A stretch of DNA of 64,000 nucleotides from Osmia lignaria lignaria (taxonomy: Eukaryota; Arthropoda; Insecta; Hymenoptera; Megachilidae): contig NC_135038.1 of the NCBI RefSeq assembly GCF_051020975.1, positions 5,826,001-5,890,000 on the forward strand. Direction: 5' to 3'. Positions 24,701-36,157 of this stretch are shown piece by piece (position 1 is the first letter of the stretch; the number at the start of each line of letters is the position of its first letter). The position numbers were made by a program, and so were the translations under genes. The notes beneath the pieces were generated by a model that saw only the letters and a program-made list of their open reading frames with translations, was not told the origin of the DNA and made no database searches.

Positions 24701-27700
24701 ATTCGTGCTTCTGAATCTTCTGATTCTCGCACTTCTCCCCGCAGGGACAAAGCTGTGGGGAACATTCGCTGAAGATCATACGATTGATACAATCGTCACC
24801 GCAACCGCTCTCCGGCTTGCATTCGCAAGCTTGCGCTTCGTACAAAGTAGTCGGTTTCACGTCGTAATAAACGTTCGTGCGAATCTTTTTATAATTCCAC
24901 GACGGTACGGACTCTCTGCTAGGCAGTCTCGACTGCGTGTGCAGCCACCATAGATCGTATGGTAATTGAAATGGCATTTTTCTTTGCCGCAGTAATTTGC
25001 CACATTGATAAGTGGCGGACAATAACGCGGCTGACGCGGGTTCGTTAGTTTCGCAGACGATCTTATTCTTCCCAGAAGCATTGATGTTCTCGATATTGCC
25101 ACGGGTTTTTGACTCGTAATCTTTACCATAGTCCTGTAGAATACCGCCCTGAAAGTAACGCTTCCTCCACCTGGACTGTTTCTTCCTGGTGTGCGTCGAG
25201 CTCGAATGTTTGCCGACCTCGTGGTCCTCCGGAAGGATGTCGCTGCCGGACAACACGTCGTTCTCCGTGTCGTAGCCTGCGCTTCGCAGACGCTTTATGT
25301 TTCTAGGTGCTAGATTGCAAGGACTCGAGGAACCTCGTCGTTTCTTCTGGTTTCCATTGAAAGCTGTGGAATGCTCGGTTTTGATATTCGCCTGGGAACT
25401 AGCGCGTTCCAGTTTCTTCACGTTCTCCTCGTTCAATTCCCCGACCTTTTGACTGGAATTGTATCTCTCGAGAGACTCTTCCAGGGACGCGTTCTCGTCG
25501 TACGACCTCGAGTCTTGAATCTTCTCGAATTTAACGGGACATAATTTGTTGGACCCGTTGTCGCTGTCCGTCTCGACGAGGTCTTTTCGAACCCTCAGCT
25601 GACCGGAACGAGGCTCGGATTGCTCGCGACCGGACGACGTCTCCTGGTCCAAGGCACTGGTATTCTCTGGACTGGAATTCATACTGGATTTCGAATGCGC
25701 TCTTACAGCGTTGTTGTTGCCGTGTTTCAGCTCCTCGCTGAACACGTCCTCTATTTCAGCGTTCAGCAAGGTGCTTTTGCTGTCCATCGTGGAATCCTCG
25801 GTTCCTTCTTTAGGCGAGGTTTGATCATCGACAGGGACGTCCGTACCATTCTCGCTGGTTACATTAACGCCTTTCGTACCATCCGTCTCGCTGGAATTCA
25901 GGATTCTCTTCTTCTTCTTCTTCAACGTTGGAAAACCGGTACGATTGATGGCCTTTCGTCGTCTCATCTTCTTCTTCGTCAATACCAGCACAGCAGAAGA
26001 GTTCAATGGATTTGGAACGCTGGAACCGAGATTACTTTGCGTTGGTTTAGTTTCGTTCGCAGTTTCGTTATCGTCGAAGCTCTCCGTCACGTGGAACTCC
26101 GCCGCGTCGACTTTGATATTCTTGTCCAATCGAACGTGCTCCGGTGACGCATCCCTCTTTTCATTCTTATCAGTCTGACTTTTATCAGTTTTTATCGATT
26201 TTTCCGCAACTGTCTTTTCGCTTTTCCCGTTCCTATCCGCGTGACTCTTCAAGCTCTTCGAGTCGCTGGAAGATTTCTCAGACTTCTCGGCTTTACCATC
26301 GCTCTTATCGAGCTTGTCGCTTTTGTCGAAAGCGCCGTGTGTCTCGGCGGGTAGTTTAGTGACGGTCACGCGAAGATCCTTCACGATCTTCTTCTTTCTG
26401 CGGGGTTGTACCTCCACTTGGTTCAACGGTTTCTCTTCCAATAAATCCGAGGAGGCTGCACTCGACTTGTCAGGACTCGCGTTTTCGCTGTCTCTGTGTC
26501 TTTTCTTCGGGGTGACCGGAACGGAGTCTTCTTGAAAGAAAGCCGCTGAACTACCGCCGTATCTCGTTATCGTCGCTTCGATCGCTTCTTCTATGTGACT
26601 TTCCGTGGAGTTCGCTTCGTTCGAGGCCAGGTCGGTGCCGCTTCCGTTCGAACTTTGTGAACTGTGCGGACTCGACACGTGGTAATGCCTCTTTTTCAAA
26701 GGTAATCTCTGTTCGTTCGGATTCGAGTTCGTACTCGCGTTTGTACTGCTCTTAGAATCCGTCCCTGACAAAGTTTTCTCCTTCTTTAAACGTCTCTTCA
26801 GCTTCTGATCGTCGCTGGTGGTAACGTCGCCTTTCCTCTTCTTCGTTAGTTTCTTCACGCGAAAGATCTGCGGCAATTCGGAGTATCCCGAGCTCGAATT
26901 GTTCCTACCTAAACTGCAAGACCTGGAGAATTCTTCGATCAACTTCTCCAGCTCTTGTATGATACACGGATGGATGCGTATAGGATTTTTCGGGGGTAAA
27001 AGCAATCGTCGTCGATGCTTGTGATGATGGTGTTTATGGCAATGATTGTGTATTGGTTGCGTTGCCTTGTCGCATTTATTGTTCGTCACGTTCTCAACCT
27101 TCTCCGCCTTCAACACCTCGCCGACCGGCAATGATATCAGAGTTTGCACGCCAACGCCGTTAGTTTCAAAGCCGGTTGTTGCTTTTTTAGTGTTCTTATT
27201 CTCCTTTAAAACGCGTCGCGTAACCGGCGCGACGTTCTTCTTTAAAGATGCTTGCCTCTTGGCCAAAGGACCCGTCGTACCGCTTCTGTTCTCCTTTAAA
27301 CTTCTCTTGTTTGAACTGATCACCTTCCTTTCGCCAGATATTCGATCGCAGGCTAACTGTTTCTGCCGTCGTAACGGAGTTGTCGTCTTGTTGTTCCCGC
27401 CACCGGGTTTATCCTTCCTCATTTTTTTACACGTCCCGCCGTTGCATTTAATCCCTTCCTTCCCGTGTTTATTCGTAACGCTTCTACTTAGGCACTTGAC
27501 TCGCATCGCTGAATTTGTATTCCTCTTTCTATTTACCTTTCCCTGAGAACACTGTTTGGAAATGTTACAACTCCGTTTCTTTTGGCAAACAGATTTATCT
27601 TTCAACTTCTTAGCCGATTCGCTTTCGTCTTCTTTTTCGCTCCTAGGCGCACCTGTTTTCTGTTGCACCACCGACTTTACCTTTCCTCTTTTACTGCATT

Positions 27701-29293
27701 CTTCTTTTACAACTTTTTGCTGTTGAGAGGAAGCTTCCTTCTTTTCGCTCTTCTCGTTCTTCCCAGATTTTTCGATCTTCTCTATCTTCTCTATTTTTTC
27801 CACCACTTCTGGCTTCAACCTCGGCCTGCCAGGACCTCGAGGTTGCGCGGAGACCGTCTTCGCCGGTCTCCCAGGCTTTCGTTTCGGAGGATACAGAACA
27901 CGATCCACGTTCACCGCTGGCTTCGTAACGACTGGTTGAACAGGAGATTGCGTCGGAGCTGGTGGACTCACAGGACTAATTGCTAGATGTAATGGACTGT
28001 TGTCCACCGATTGAATTCCCGAGTCCGGTGATACGTTTGAGACGCAAGGATATTCCGAATCGTTCACCTTCTTCCCTATTTTACTTCGCCTTTTTCTCGG
28101 TTCCGATAGCAAAGCCGTTTTCTCGACAAATTGCTGTAATAAAGTGGAGCTATACACAGGTACAGGGTTTTGATCGGCATTCTCGCTGGTATCCGAATCG
28201 GCTCCAAGCGACATACGTTCGATTGCTTTCGATACTAGCCGACCGCTTTCCGAATCCTCAAATCCGTCGAACGGTGCGTCTTCGTGCTCTTGATCCGGTA
28301 AAATAGCCGCTAAATCCTCCTGATTGATCTCCTGAAGCGGTAGATGTTGCTGCTGCTGTTGTTGCTGTTGCTGCTGCTGAGATTGCTGAGTCTGTTGCTG
28401 TTGTTGAGGGTGTTGCAAAGGTAACCGGTTCTCCGACGAATCCGAATCCTCGCTACTGCATTCGGACGACTAAACATGATAGAGAGAAAATAGTACTTCT
28501 ACCGAAACAGAGAATCCGATCGAATCGACAGCCAAACGTAGCGTTACTCCACCTACCACGATTCAATAATTCGCATCAATAATAAGTATATGCAAATTAC
28601 CTTAGCCCCGCGATTGGCCTTAACTTTTTTCGATACGTTCCTCCTATTTTTTTCGCATTTCGTTTTTTCCAAATCCTCCTTTTTCGGTCCTTTCATAGTA
28701 ATCTTTAATTTAAGCGCTCCCTAGGGTGCGATTACAGGGTTTAATTAATTCTTTAACGGATACTTACATAAAATCTGTAACTGATTCAACAGAGATACGA
28801 TACCGTGTCGTCGTGACACGTGCATACCGATTCAAAATTTGTTTCCTGAATGGAAAACGTTTGTTCGCTGTGCTCCGACGTACAATCCGAATTGGATCCT
28901 GTATCCTCCTCTTCCTCGCCGCTACTCTCGTCGTCCGAGTCCGAATTTGAATCCGAATAAGAACAGCTACCTTCTGAACCGCCTGAGCTTTCGTCGTCGG
29001 AATCGGAATCCTCTTCTGAATCAACCGAATCTGTTCCTAACGCAAACAAAGTTTTCATGATAGCATTCATTTATATAGAACCGGCTTTCATAAGCTGTTA
29101 AACGAAACAATGCACCGCTACCATTAGGTTCAGTGGTTGGGTCCCAGCTACCTCCGCCTTTTATGGCATCCATATCAACAGTCGATGGGAGCTCCCTTTC
29201 CTGCTCTCCATCGTTTTCCTCCCAGTTCCAATTTTGCAATTCTAATTCCGAAGGATGGTGAATAACAGCGCTCCATCCTGAATCACCAGACAT
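21739..29293 (-). CDS. ash1: ASH1-like histone H3K36 methyltransferase (AT-hook/AWS/SET/bromo/PHD/BAH)
   Basis: Eleven minus-strand exons: 29122-29293, 28828-29036, 28601-28720, 24275-28469, 23704-24200, 23194-23615, 22787-23113, 22551-22723, 22282-22448, 21999-22211 and 21739-21882. They total 2212 residues; Drosophila ASH1 is about 2.2 thousand. In order: acidic-serine N-terminus; poly-Gln near residues 185-210; two AT hooks (PGRPAK, PGRPRL) near 365-385; long Lys/Ser-rich region; AWS cysteines (ACECKPESGCGDDC); SET with RFVNHSCEPNCEMQ and ELTYDYNF; post-SET CRCGSSACRG; a third AT hook (VGRPRKNVRK); bromodomain (LPDYYEKISDPIDL); PHD (CICGLHRDEGLMIQCERC); BAH (ERFVFGHHYLRPHET). ASH1 is a trithorax-group enzyme methylating H3K36 and countering Polycomb silencing. 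All catalytic motifs are intact. Confidence 0.97.
28325..28406 (-). repeat. CAG/CAA tract encoding poly-glutamine in ASH1
   Basis: On the minus strand the start of exon 4 of ash1 encodes an interrupted glutamine run (PQQQQQTQQSQ followed by about 11 Q). Mixed CAG and CAA codons suggest moderate slippage stability. Confidence 0.8.
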
Positions 29294-31636
29294 TTTTCAG
29301 CTTATCTAACATCCAGTAGAATCCAATAGAATACCATTCCTTATAATTTTGCTTATTCATTCAGTTTCTTTGTAATGGTACAAAGCGCATCTCTATCGAT
29401 GCGCTCAATATTTTCCTACTGGACTTATTAGCGGTATTCCCATGTTTACTTGGTAATTTCTACCAATGATCTCTTCATTGTACAACAATTGCATACAGTT
29501 ATGCCGTACTCATGATGGTGTAACTGTAAAAATAAACATAAAAAGCTTCATCGCATGGAAAATATGAAGTAGTCGCAAAGTATAAGGATAAATCCTTATT
29601 TGTTGATATAAATGACCAAACTAGCATAAATAAAAGCACGATATCCTTAAACATTACATTGTAGCAAAGCATTGGAAGAAAGGAAAGGAGGATGTAAGTG
29701 TAAGGAATAAAATAAAAATGGAAGCTGTGCAAGACTGTCGTTAAACTCATGACACACTAATGCCATAAAAAACTCTTCTGAAGTTTGAGGCATTCAATTC
29801 CTTTTTATGCAATACCACAGTCAGAAATTGTGATCCTTGGTTATAATCTGAATGTTTACATTTTAAGGTCACTTAACTTTGCTTCTAACACATCGTCTCG
29901 TATCTTTGAAAGGTGTATCTTGTAGCGCGGGAGAATGCTTATCTCTATAACCTCGTACAGAGGAAGAGGATCGGGCAAGAAATCAAGATTACTAAAAAAA
30001 CTTACGGGAACCCGTGCCTAGATACATGCAACAATTATCTTAGAAATCGTTACCGATAAAAGACAATGTCATCGAAGAAAATGCTGCTTGTTGATGCGCG
30101 GTTACTCCAACTATAGGTGCGTCACATTCGTGTACGCACTAAAGCAGCGGTAACAATAACAGTGATAGAGAAACGATCGAGACGGCAAATAAAGGCAGGA
30201 AATAGAATTTTTTCTCCAAAAAAATATCACTCTGTTTACATCGTCGACGAAGCACACAGAAATCTCCAGAGGAACTTCGCACGGAAGAGAGAGAAAGTGT
30301 GAGACAGAGAGGCACTGTATCCGTGAAAGAAAAAGAGAGAGAGAGAGATAGATAGAAAAAGAGAGGGAAAGAGCGAGAGAACTATCAAGTGGGGTCAGGG
30401 AAAGAGCGAGAAGGAGTGAGAGAGGAAAGGGGGAGATACGTTCCGGATCGTAGAAATCGGAAAAATAAAAGGCAAGCACGTTATCGTCGAAGCGACCGCC
30501 TAAAGCGGTAAAGAGTGGCGATGTAAGGAGCTGGCTAGTACGCGTTTGATGACAGACACGATACCCTGAGATCTCGTTACTCCGCATTCCACGAATAATG
30601 CAACGAAGATCCACACGATTCTGGATCGACGATCAACCAACGATATTCTCGAAGTTGCCTCGAACAGACAGCTGTTTCTGTTTCTCGGTCGATGCGCCAG
30701 GTGCGTCGGCGACAGGGCCCGTGGAAACTCCTGTGTATTCGTGTAGAACTCAAATTGCCGCGCCATCTGATGTCAAACGTAACCATTAAACTGGTCCAGC
30801 GGTTCATACAAAATTTTACCTTTCATATTTCATTGCGTAAATACGATTTCTTACATCTTCCGAAAGAACCAGAGTCTGATTCTAAAATAAAAAATACCCT
30901 ATAAGCAATTAAAAAAATATCACAGTAAAAGAAACATAAATTAGTACGCACATTTACCATTTCGTTATATTTTAAAGTGTGCGCTATTATTTTTTCCATA
31001 AATAATCAGCATAATCGAATTCCTTCAATTCCAACCCCTTCTGCTTTTAATTAAAATCTCACGTTCGATCATTTGAAAAATACATTTTGCCACGAGATTT
31101 AAATTTGTCGATGAACTCTCGATAAATCGATGATCAATGTCAAAGATATTGTCTAATCAAACTTAGATCGATAATCGATGATCGAACTTGAAATTGCGTC
31201 ATACCGTTATCGAGATTCGATAGTTTCAGTTTCAATCGGTCGATCGGAATATCATCCGCAATGGATATTGAAAATTTTAATAATTCTCGATGATTAATTT
31301 CGACCTTTTTTCTTTTACGGAAATGAAAGAAAGGTGAAAAGGGTGGCAGAAAAATGGCAGAGTGTACTAACGCTTGCGATTCGAGTATTCCCTCTAGGTA
31401 GACATGTGCATCGAGACGAAGGGTGGTAGGAGTATGGGTCTGGAGTCGGCAATATGGCTGGCCAGATGTGCATAGGTAGGGTGTCAGGGTGGTGTTAGTG
31501 CTGTACGTTATTTATGTCGAACTACCGCAAATCCTGCCCGAATCTCGCGTGTTTTCATGGAATCGGTGATATACTGTGCAGAAGCAGGAATACGGCTTGC
31601 ATGAAGGCATAGCATACGCTTCCGAGTCAAACAAAC
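29294..31636. other. Divergent upstream region of ash1 and ena
   Basis: These 2.3 kb separate ash1 (minus) and ena (plus) and should hold both promoters. A GA-rich tract at about 30285-30435 contains repeated GAGAG pentamers, the core bound by GAGA factor in flies; binding is inferred only. A G-rich plus strand with many GGT/GGG steps occurs at about 31420-31500. ORFs here are short, overlap on both strands and lack recognisable protein features. Confidence 0.5.
30285..30435 (+). repeat. GA-rich low-complexity tract
   Basis: Repeated GAGA, GATA and GAAAGAG steps, including an uninterrupted (GA)n of about 12 bp near 30332-30346. It lies about 1 kb upstream of the ash1 start codon. It may be a simple repeat or a GAGA-factor type element; sequence alone cannot decide. 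Confidence 0.6.
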
Positions 31637-34600
31637 ATGAAGTAAGTTCCACGTATACGACACAGCATCGAAAGAGAGAGATGGTCTAGCCGTGCCGAGT
31701 CGAACCGAGTCCAGTCCGGTTTATGGGCTCGTGCAACACTTATTTTTACCCTCGACCATTGTTTATACCACCGTCAACCGACGGATACATTCGATCTGAG
31801 TTCTGAATTTTCTATTACTAAACGCGTCCGATCTTTTCACTGTTCCTCGGTGCACTGTGACGAACGTTCGGCGTTCGAATCTACCGAAAAGTACAAATAA
31901 CAGGGACAAGCTTTACCGATATATTTTTTCATAAATATACAGAAAAGTGACAGTACCCATCCTTTTCCCAATTCCATCCTTACCATCCGAGTATTTTTTC
32001 ACCGACTGATCAATTACATTTCGTTTACCGGAAATCATCTCCAAATCATCTGCGTATATGAAAGGCTCACGTTTCAACGCCTTTGTGTATTGTAAACGCA
32101 AACTCTGTTCACCTTCGCACGTACCATGTCCGTTCTGCGACCATGCAACGTTTCCATCCACGGCTCCTTCGATTCCAACGTTAGGGAAAAGAAGAAAAAC
32201 AACGCAACATGGAAATTTCAGCAAGCATTTGTTTATATTAGACAAGACGTCGTTTCGCACGCACGCGCGTATTTTCGCAGCGTATCCCGCGAACAAGAAT
32301 CCTCGTTTCTCGACCATTCCTTTCCCGAGCGCGTGTTACATATCTCCAAAAATCTCCAGGAAAACTAGTATGTCAATAGAGCGTTAGATTAGAGAGTACC
32401 GTGTTCGTTACGCGCCGATTCGTTTATAGTAGAATACGTTACACGGCTCGCGGGTTGTTCGTGGAAAAAGCTGTTACCGTAAAAGTTATCAATGAAATCG
32501 GTCAATACCGTTTTTACGGGGATTCGTGAGTCACATTATGATTCACGTCGCGCCTCGTGACGATCAGAAATTGTTTCAAGACCCGATATACAAACGTATA
32601 TCCGTCGTGGATAACATTGTATTTTAATCGTTCGACTAATTCAGATTCAACGAACGTTTACCTACACTACACTTTCGGGAATCGTTTCCTTCGTCCCCTC
32701 CACCATTGTAACGCGTCTGCTGGGTACAACTAGCCGCAAATAATGCGTAACAATAGCCTGTAAGCGTCGTCGTTGGTTAGGCAGGATTTCGAGAGGCGGT
32801 TCACGCGTGGATCGTTCCGATTAAATTTCATCCGTTTGGATTCTCGATGAAAGTCAAACGAAAGGATCGGATTTTAGGTAGCCGCTTCACGGAGGGACCG
32901 CACGCTAGATAAAGAACACGGAAAAGATTGGAGAATGGTATCGCGGATACGGCTCGACCTGTTATCGGTCGGGCTTGTCTGATCGCACGGCTAGCAGAGG
33001 AGGAAGTGGCAGTATCTTTTCGTATTCCGTTTCGTTCTGTTCTCTTCTGTTCCCGTTTCGCTGGCGACTCGGTGAAAGTGACAACGAGCGTAACAACATT
33101 TTTACGTGAAATCCACCAGTCCTTTGACCGATAAACTGTATTTCGATTTTAGTTTTTCTTATTGTTCTCTCAATGATACCAAAGAGCGGAGAAACGGCCG
33201 GCCGATTCATGCACTTCCGGCGACCGCAACGATCCCTTCCGGAAGAATATCGATCGTGGTAGCGGTTCTTTATACGCGATTAAGAAAAAATATATATATA
33301 ATGAATTTGTCGAGTGATGATTTTCTTTGTGTTTCAGCGAAGTGAGCATATCGTCCGCTCGCGCGTCGGTGATGGTTTACGACGACGTTAACAAAAAATG
33401 GGTACCGAGCGGCAGTTCGTCAGGACTTTCGAAAGTTCAATTGTACCATCATCAGGTGAACAATACCTTCCGCGTGGTTGGAAGAAAGTTGCAGGATCAC
33501 GAGATCGTCATCAACTGCGCGATCCTGAAGGGACTGAAATACAATCAAGCGACAGTCACGTTTCATCAATGGCGAGATAACAAGCAAGTATACGGTCTGA
33601 ATTTCTCCAGTAAGGACGACGCCGACGCATTTGCCAGAGCGATGCTGCAAGCGCTCGATGTGAGTTTAAACCGTACGAAGAAACAAAACAAATGGAAACA
33701 CCAAGAGAAAAGCGTATCTTGCGATCATAACTACTGCATTAATTAGTCTCGATCTTTGCGTTTCTAAACCGTTGAACAGTAGCGACATAGACGTTTTATA
33801 TCACTTGATTTAGTAATCCTGTTTCGTCCAGGTGTTGAGCAATGGAAGCAACATATCGAGAAGCCTCGCCCCTGCATCGACTACGCAGCAGCAGCCAGTT
33901 TTTCAGCAGCAACAACCGACTAATGCTCAATACGACGAAGATATGGGATACAGGTTCGTTTAAATTAGTTCATCTTATTTGATTTTCGAATTGTATGTTA
34001 ACGATCGATCGATTTATACAGAACTATGACCAGGGAGGATGTGGCGATTATTCAGGAACGCAGAATGTCTCAACAGAGTCAAGGTATTATGCGTCATCGC
34101 AGCGATACGATAGAACCCAAGGGAACGATTCATGGAAATATTCGTTTCGTTGCAGCAACGAACAGTCCGAACGCGATTTCCCCTAGTTGTCCCCTCGGAT
34201 CGCAACAGCAACAAGTACCTCAGCAACCTCAACAACAATCCCAACAACCGCCCCCGCAATCTGTACAACAACAGCAGCAACAACAACCGACAGCCCCGCC
34301 ACAGCCTCCGCAGCAGCCACCGCAACAACAGCATCCGGTGCAGCAAGCGCAGCAACAGCCGTTGCAGCAGCAACCGCAGTCGGGTCATCACAGAACCTCG
34401 TCGGCCCCGCCTGCTCCGCAACCTCAGCAACAAACCGTGATGCAATCGATCCAAGTAGCCGGTACTCTGGGCACCGGTGCCGGGCAAATGTCGAGCGGTA
34501 GCGTTCCTCCGGTACCACCCCCTCAGCCACCCATGTCCAGCACGGCCCCGCCGTGTCCACCGGCCATGATGAACTTTAACGCACCGGTACCACCGCCTCC

Positions 34601-36157
34601 AATGATGATGAACCAATACGCGCAATCCCCGTCGTCGCAGACTAATCTGCCGAATCAGACACAAGCGCAGTCGATTTACGGTAGCAGTCAAACGAATCAG
34701 TACGGCGTCGGGTCGAACAATAGCCAGTACGCGACCGCAGCCGTGATCGGGCAAAGTCCGAGCCAATATTCCACCGGCAATCAGAATAATTTTTACGGTA
34801 ACAACGGGCAAGTTAGTAACGCCTATTCGAGCGGACAGTCGGGACAAGCGAATCAGTACGGCGGAGGTGGTGGAAGTGGTGGTGCTGGTAGTGCCAGTGG
34901 AAGCCAATACGGTAGCACCAATTCCCTCGGTCAGTACGCGAGCAGCGGAGCAACGGCTACCAGCCAGTACGCGGTAGGTGTCGGTGTCAACGTCGGCGTC
35001 GGTCAACCGAATCAAGCTCAGTACAGCGTCGTGTCTCAGGCACAGGCACAGTACGGCACTGGTCAGTTGCAGCAAGTTTCGACCGCGACGAATCCGTATG
35101 GAACGCCGTCAAATTCGGTGAATCAGTACAACAGCAGCGGTGGCGGTGGTAGCAGTGGTAATTGCGGAGCTGGCGGTGCTGGTGGTAACAGCGGCAATGC
35201 CGGTGGTCATCTCGTGCCACCGGTCAATCCTAGTATTTATGCCGCTGTCGGCAGTGCTGGCCCACAACCACCTCCTATGCTACCACTAGCCGGTCCTGCT
35301 GCTCCACCTCCACCTCCTCCACCACCCGCGCCAAAAATGAACACCGTCAATCTCAATCCGATTTCCGGCACTGCTCCTCCCGGAGTTCCTGCTAGCAATC
35401 CTGTGAGCTCTGCCAGCAACAGCGACCCGCCTCCAGACTCTAATTCGTTGGCCGCAGCTCTACAGGCTCGTTTAAAAAAGAAACAGGTTCGTGTTCTTTT
35501 TCTTTATTCCGTTCCTTCTCGTTTAACCGTGTTCCTCCTGTTTCACAGTCATCGCAGCAGCCGGTGGAGAACAGCGGTTCGAGTACCAGTAGCAGCGGAA
35601 GCGTAGGAAGCGGTGGGAACTACGGCACGTTGGGAAGAGGCGGAGGTGGTGGTATGGCTTCAATGATGGACGAGATGGCTAAAACTTTGGCTCGTAGACG
35701 AGCTGCCGTCGAGAAGAAGCAACCGGAACAACCGCAGGTATGCTTCTTCCTCTCGTACCTTATTTCATTCGAATATTTTCCATTTTCTTTTGGTGAATTC
35801 CAACAGGAACCCGAGAGTTCGCCCGATAAGAAATCATGGGACAAGAACAATTCGAATAATAAATTCTCCAATGGTGCCGAATCACCTAAATCGGTTCGCA
35901 AAAGGTTTGGTTCCGCATCGGAGGATACTCTATTGAAAGTAAACGGCGTTAACGACGGAGCTGTCCTCACTGCTCAAGAAATGGAGGCGTTTAAGGCGGA
36001 GATCATCAAGGAAGTACGCAAAGAATTTCAAAAAATGAAACAAGACATTGTGGACGGTAAGCGTTACAAGTCTAATCGGAGGAGAAACTTACGGCCGGTT
36101 TCCTTACATTCTCGTACGGTGTTTTTAGCGGTCAGAGCAGAACTGAGTAGAAGATAA
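31637..36157 (+). CDS. ena: Enabled (Ena/VASP actin regulator)
   Basis: Seven coding exons: 31637-31641, 33338-33659, 33832-33953, 34022-35486, 35549-35737, 35807-36056 and 36129-36157, giving 793 residues. The first coding exon is only ATGAA and splices over 1.7 kb to complete MNEVSISSARASVMVYDD, aligning with the MxEQSI start of family members. Residues 1-110 are the EVH1 domain (KKWVPSGSSSGLSKVQLYHH, NNTFRVVGRKLQDHE, TFHQWRDNKQVYGLNF). A Gln/Pro-rich region and a Tyr/Gly/Ser/Gln-rich region follow, then poly-proline (APPPPPPPPAPK) for profilin. The EVH2 parts are the G-actin site LAAALQARLKKK, the F-actin site MAKTLARRRAAVEKK and the C-terminal tetramerising coil ending RAELSRR. Ena antagonises capping at barbed ends in growth cones and epithelia. 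Exon 1 is inferred; the rest is secure. Confidence 0.95.
34197..34435 (+). repeat. Gln/Pro-rich low-complexity coding tract in ena
   Basis: CAG/CAA and CCG/CCT codons encode a glutamine-proline rich segment between the EVH1 and Tyr-rich regions. It ends in the family-conserved HHRTSSAPPAPQPQQQ stretch also present in Drosophila Ena. Confidence 0.75.

Noticed and set aside
24417..28306. Numerous plus-strand ORFs opposite ash1
   Set aside because: They are shadows of the 1.4-kb-codon minus-strand ash1 exon, which has intact AWS, SET and AT-hook motifs.
34014..35075. Minus-strand ORF of 353 aa opposite ena exon 4
   Set aside because: It is Leu/Arg-rich antisense of CAG/CCN-rich coding sequence; the plus strand is a secure ena exon.
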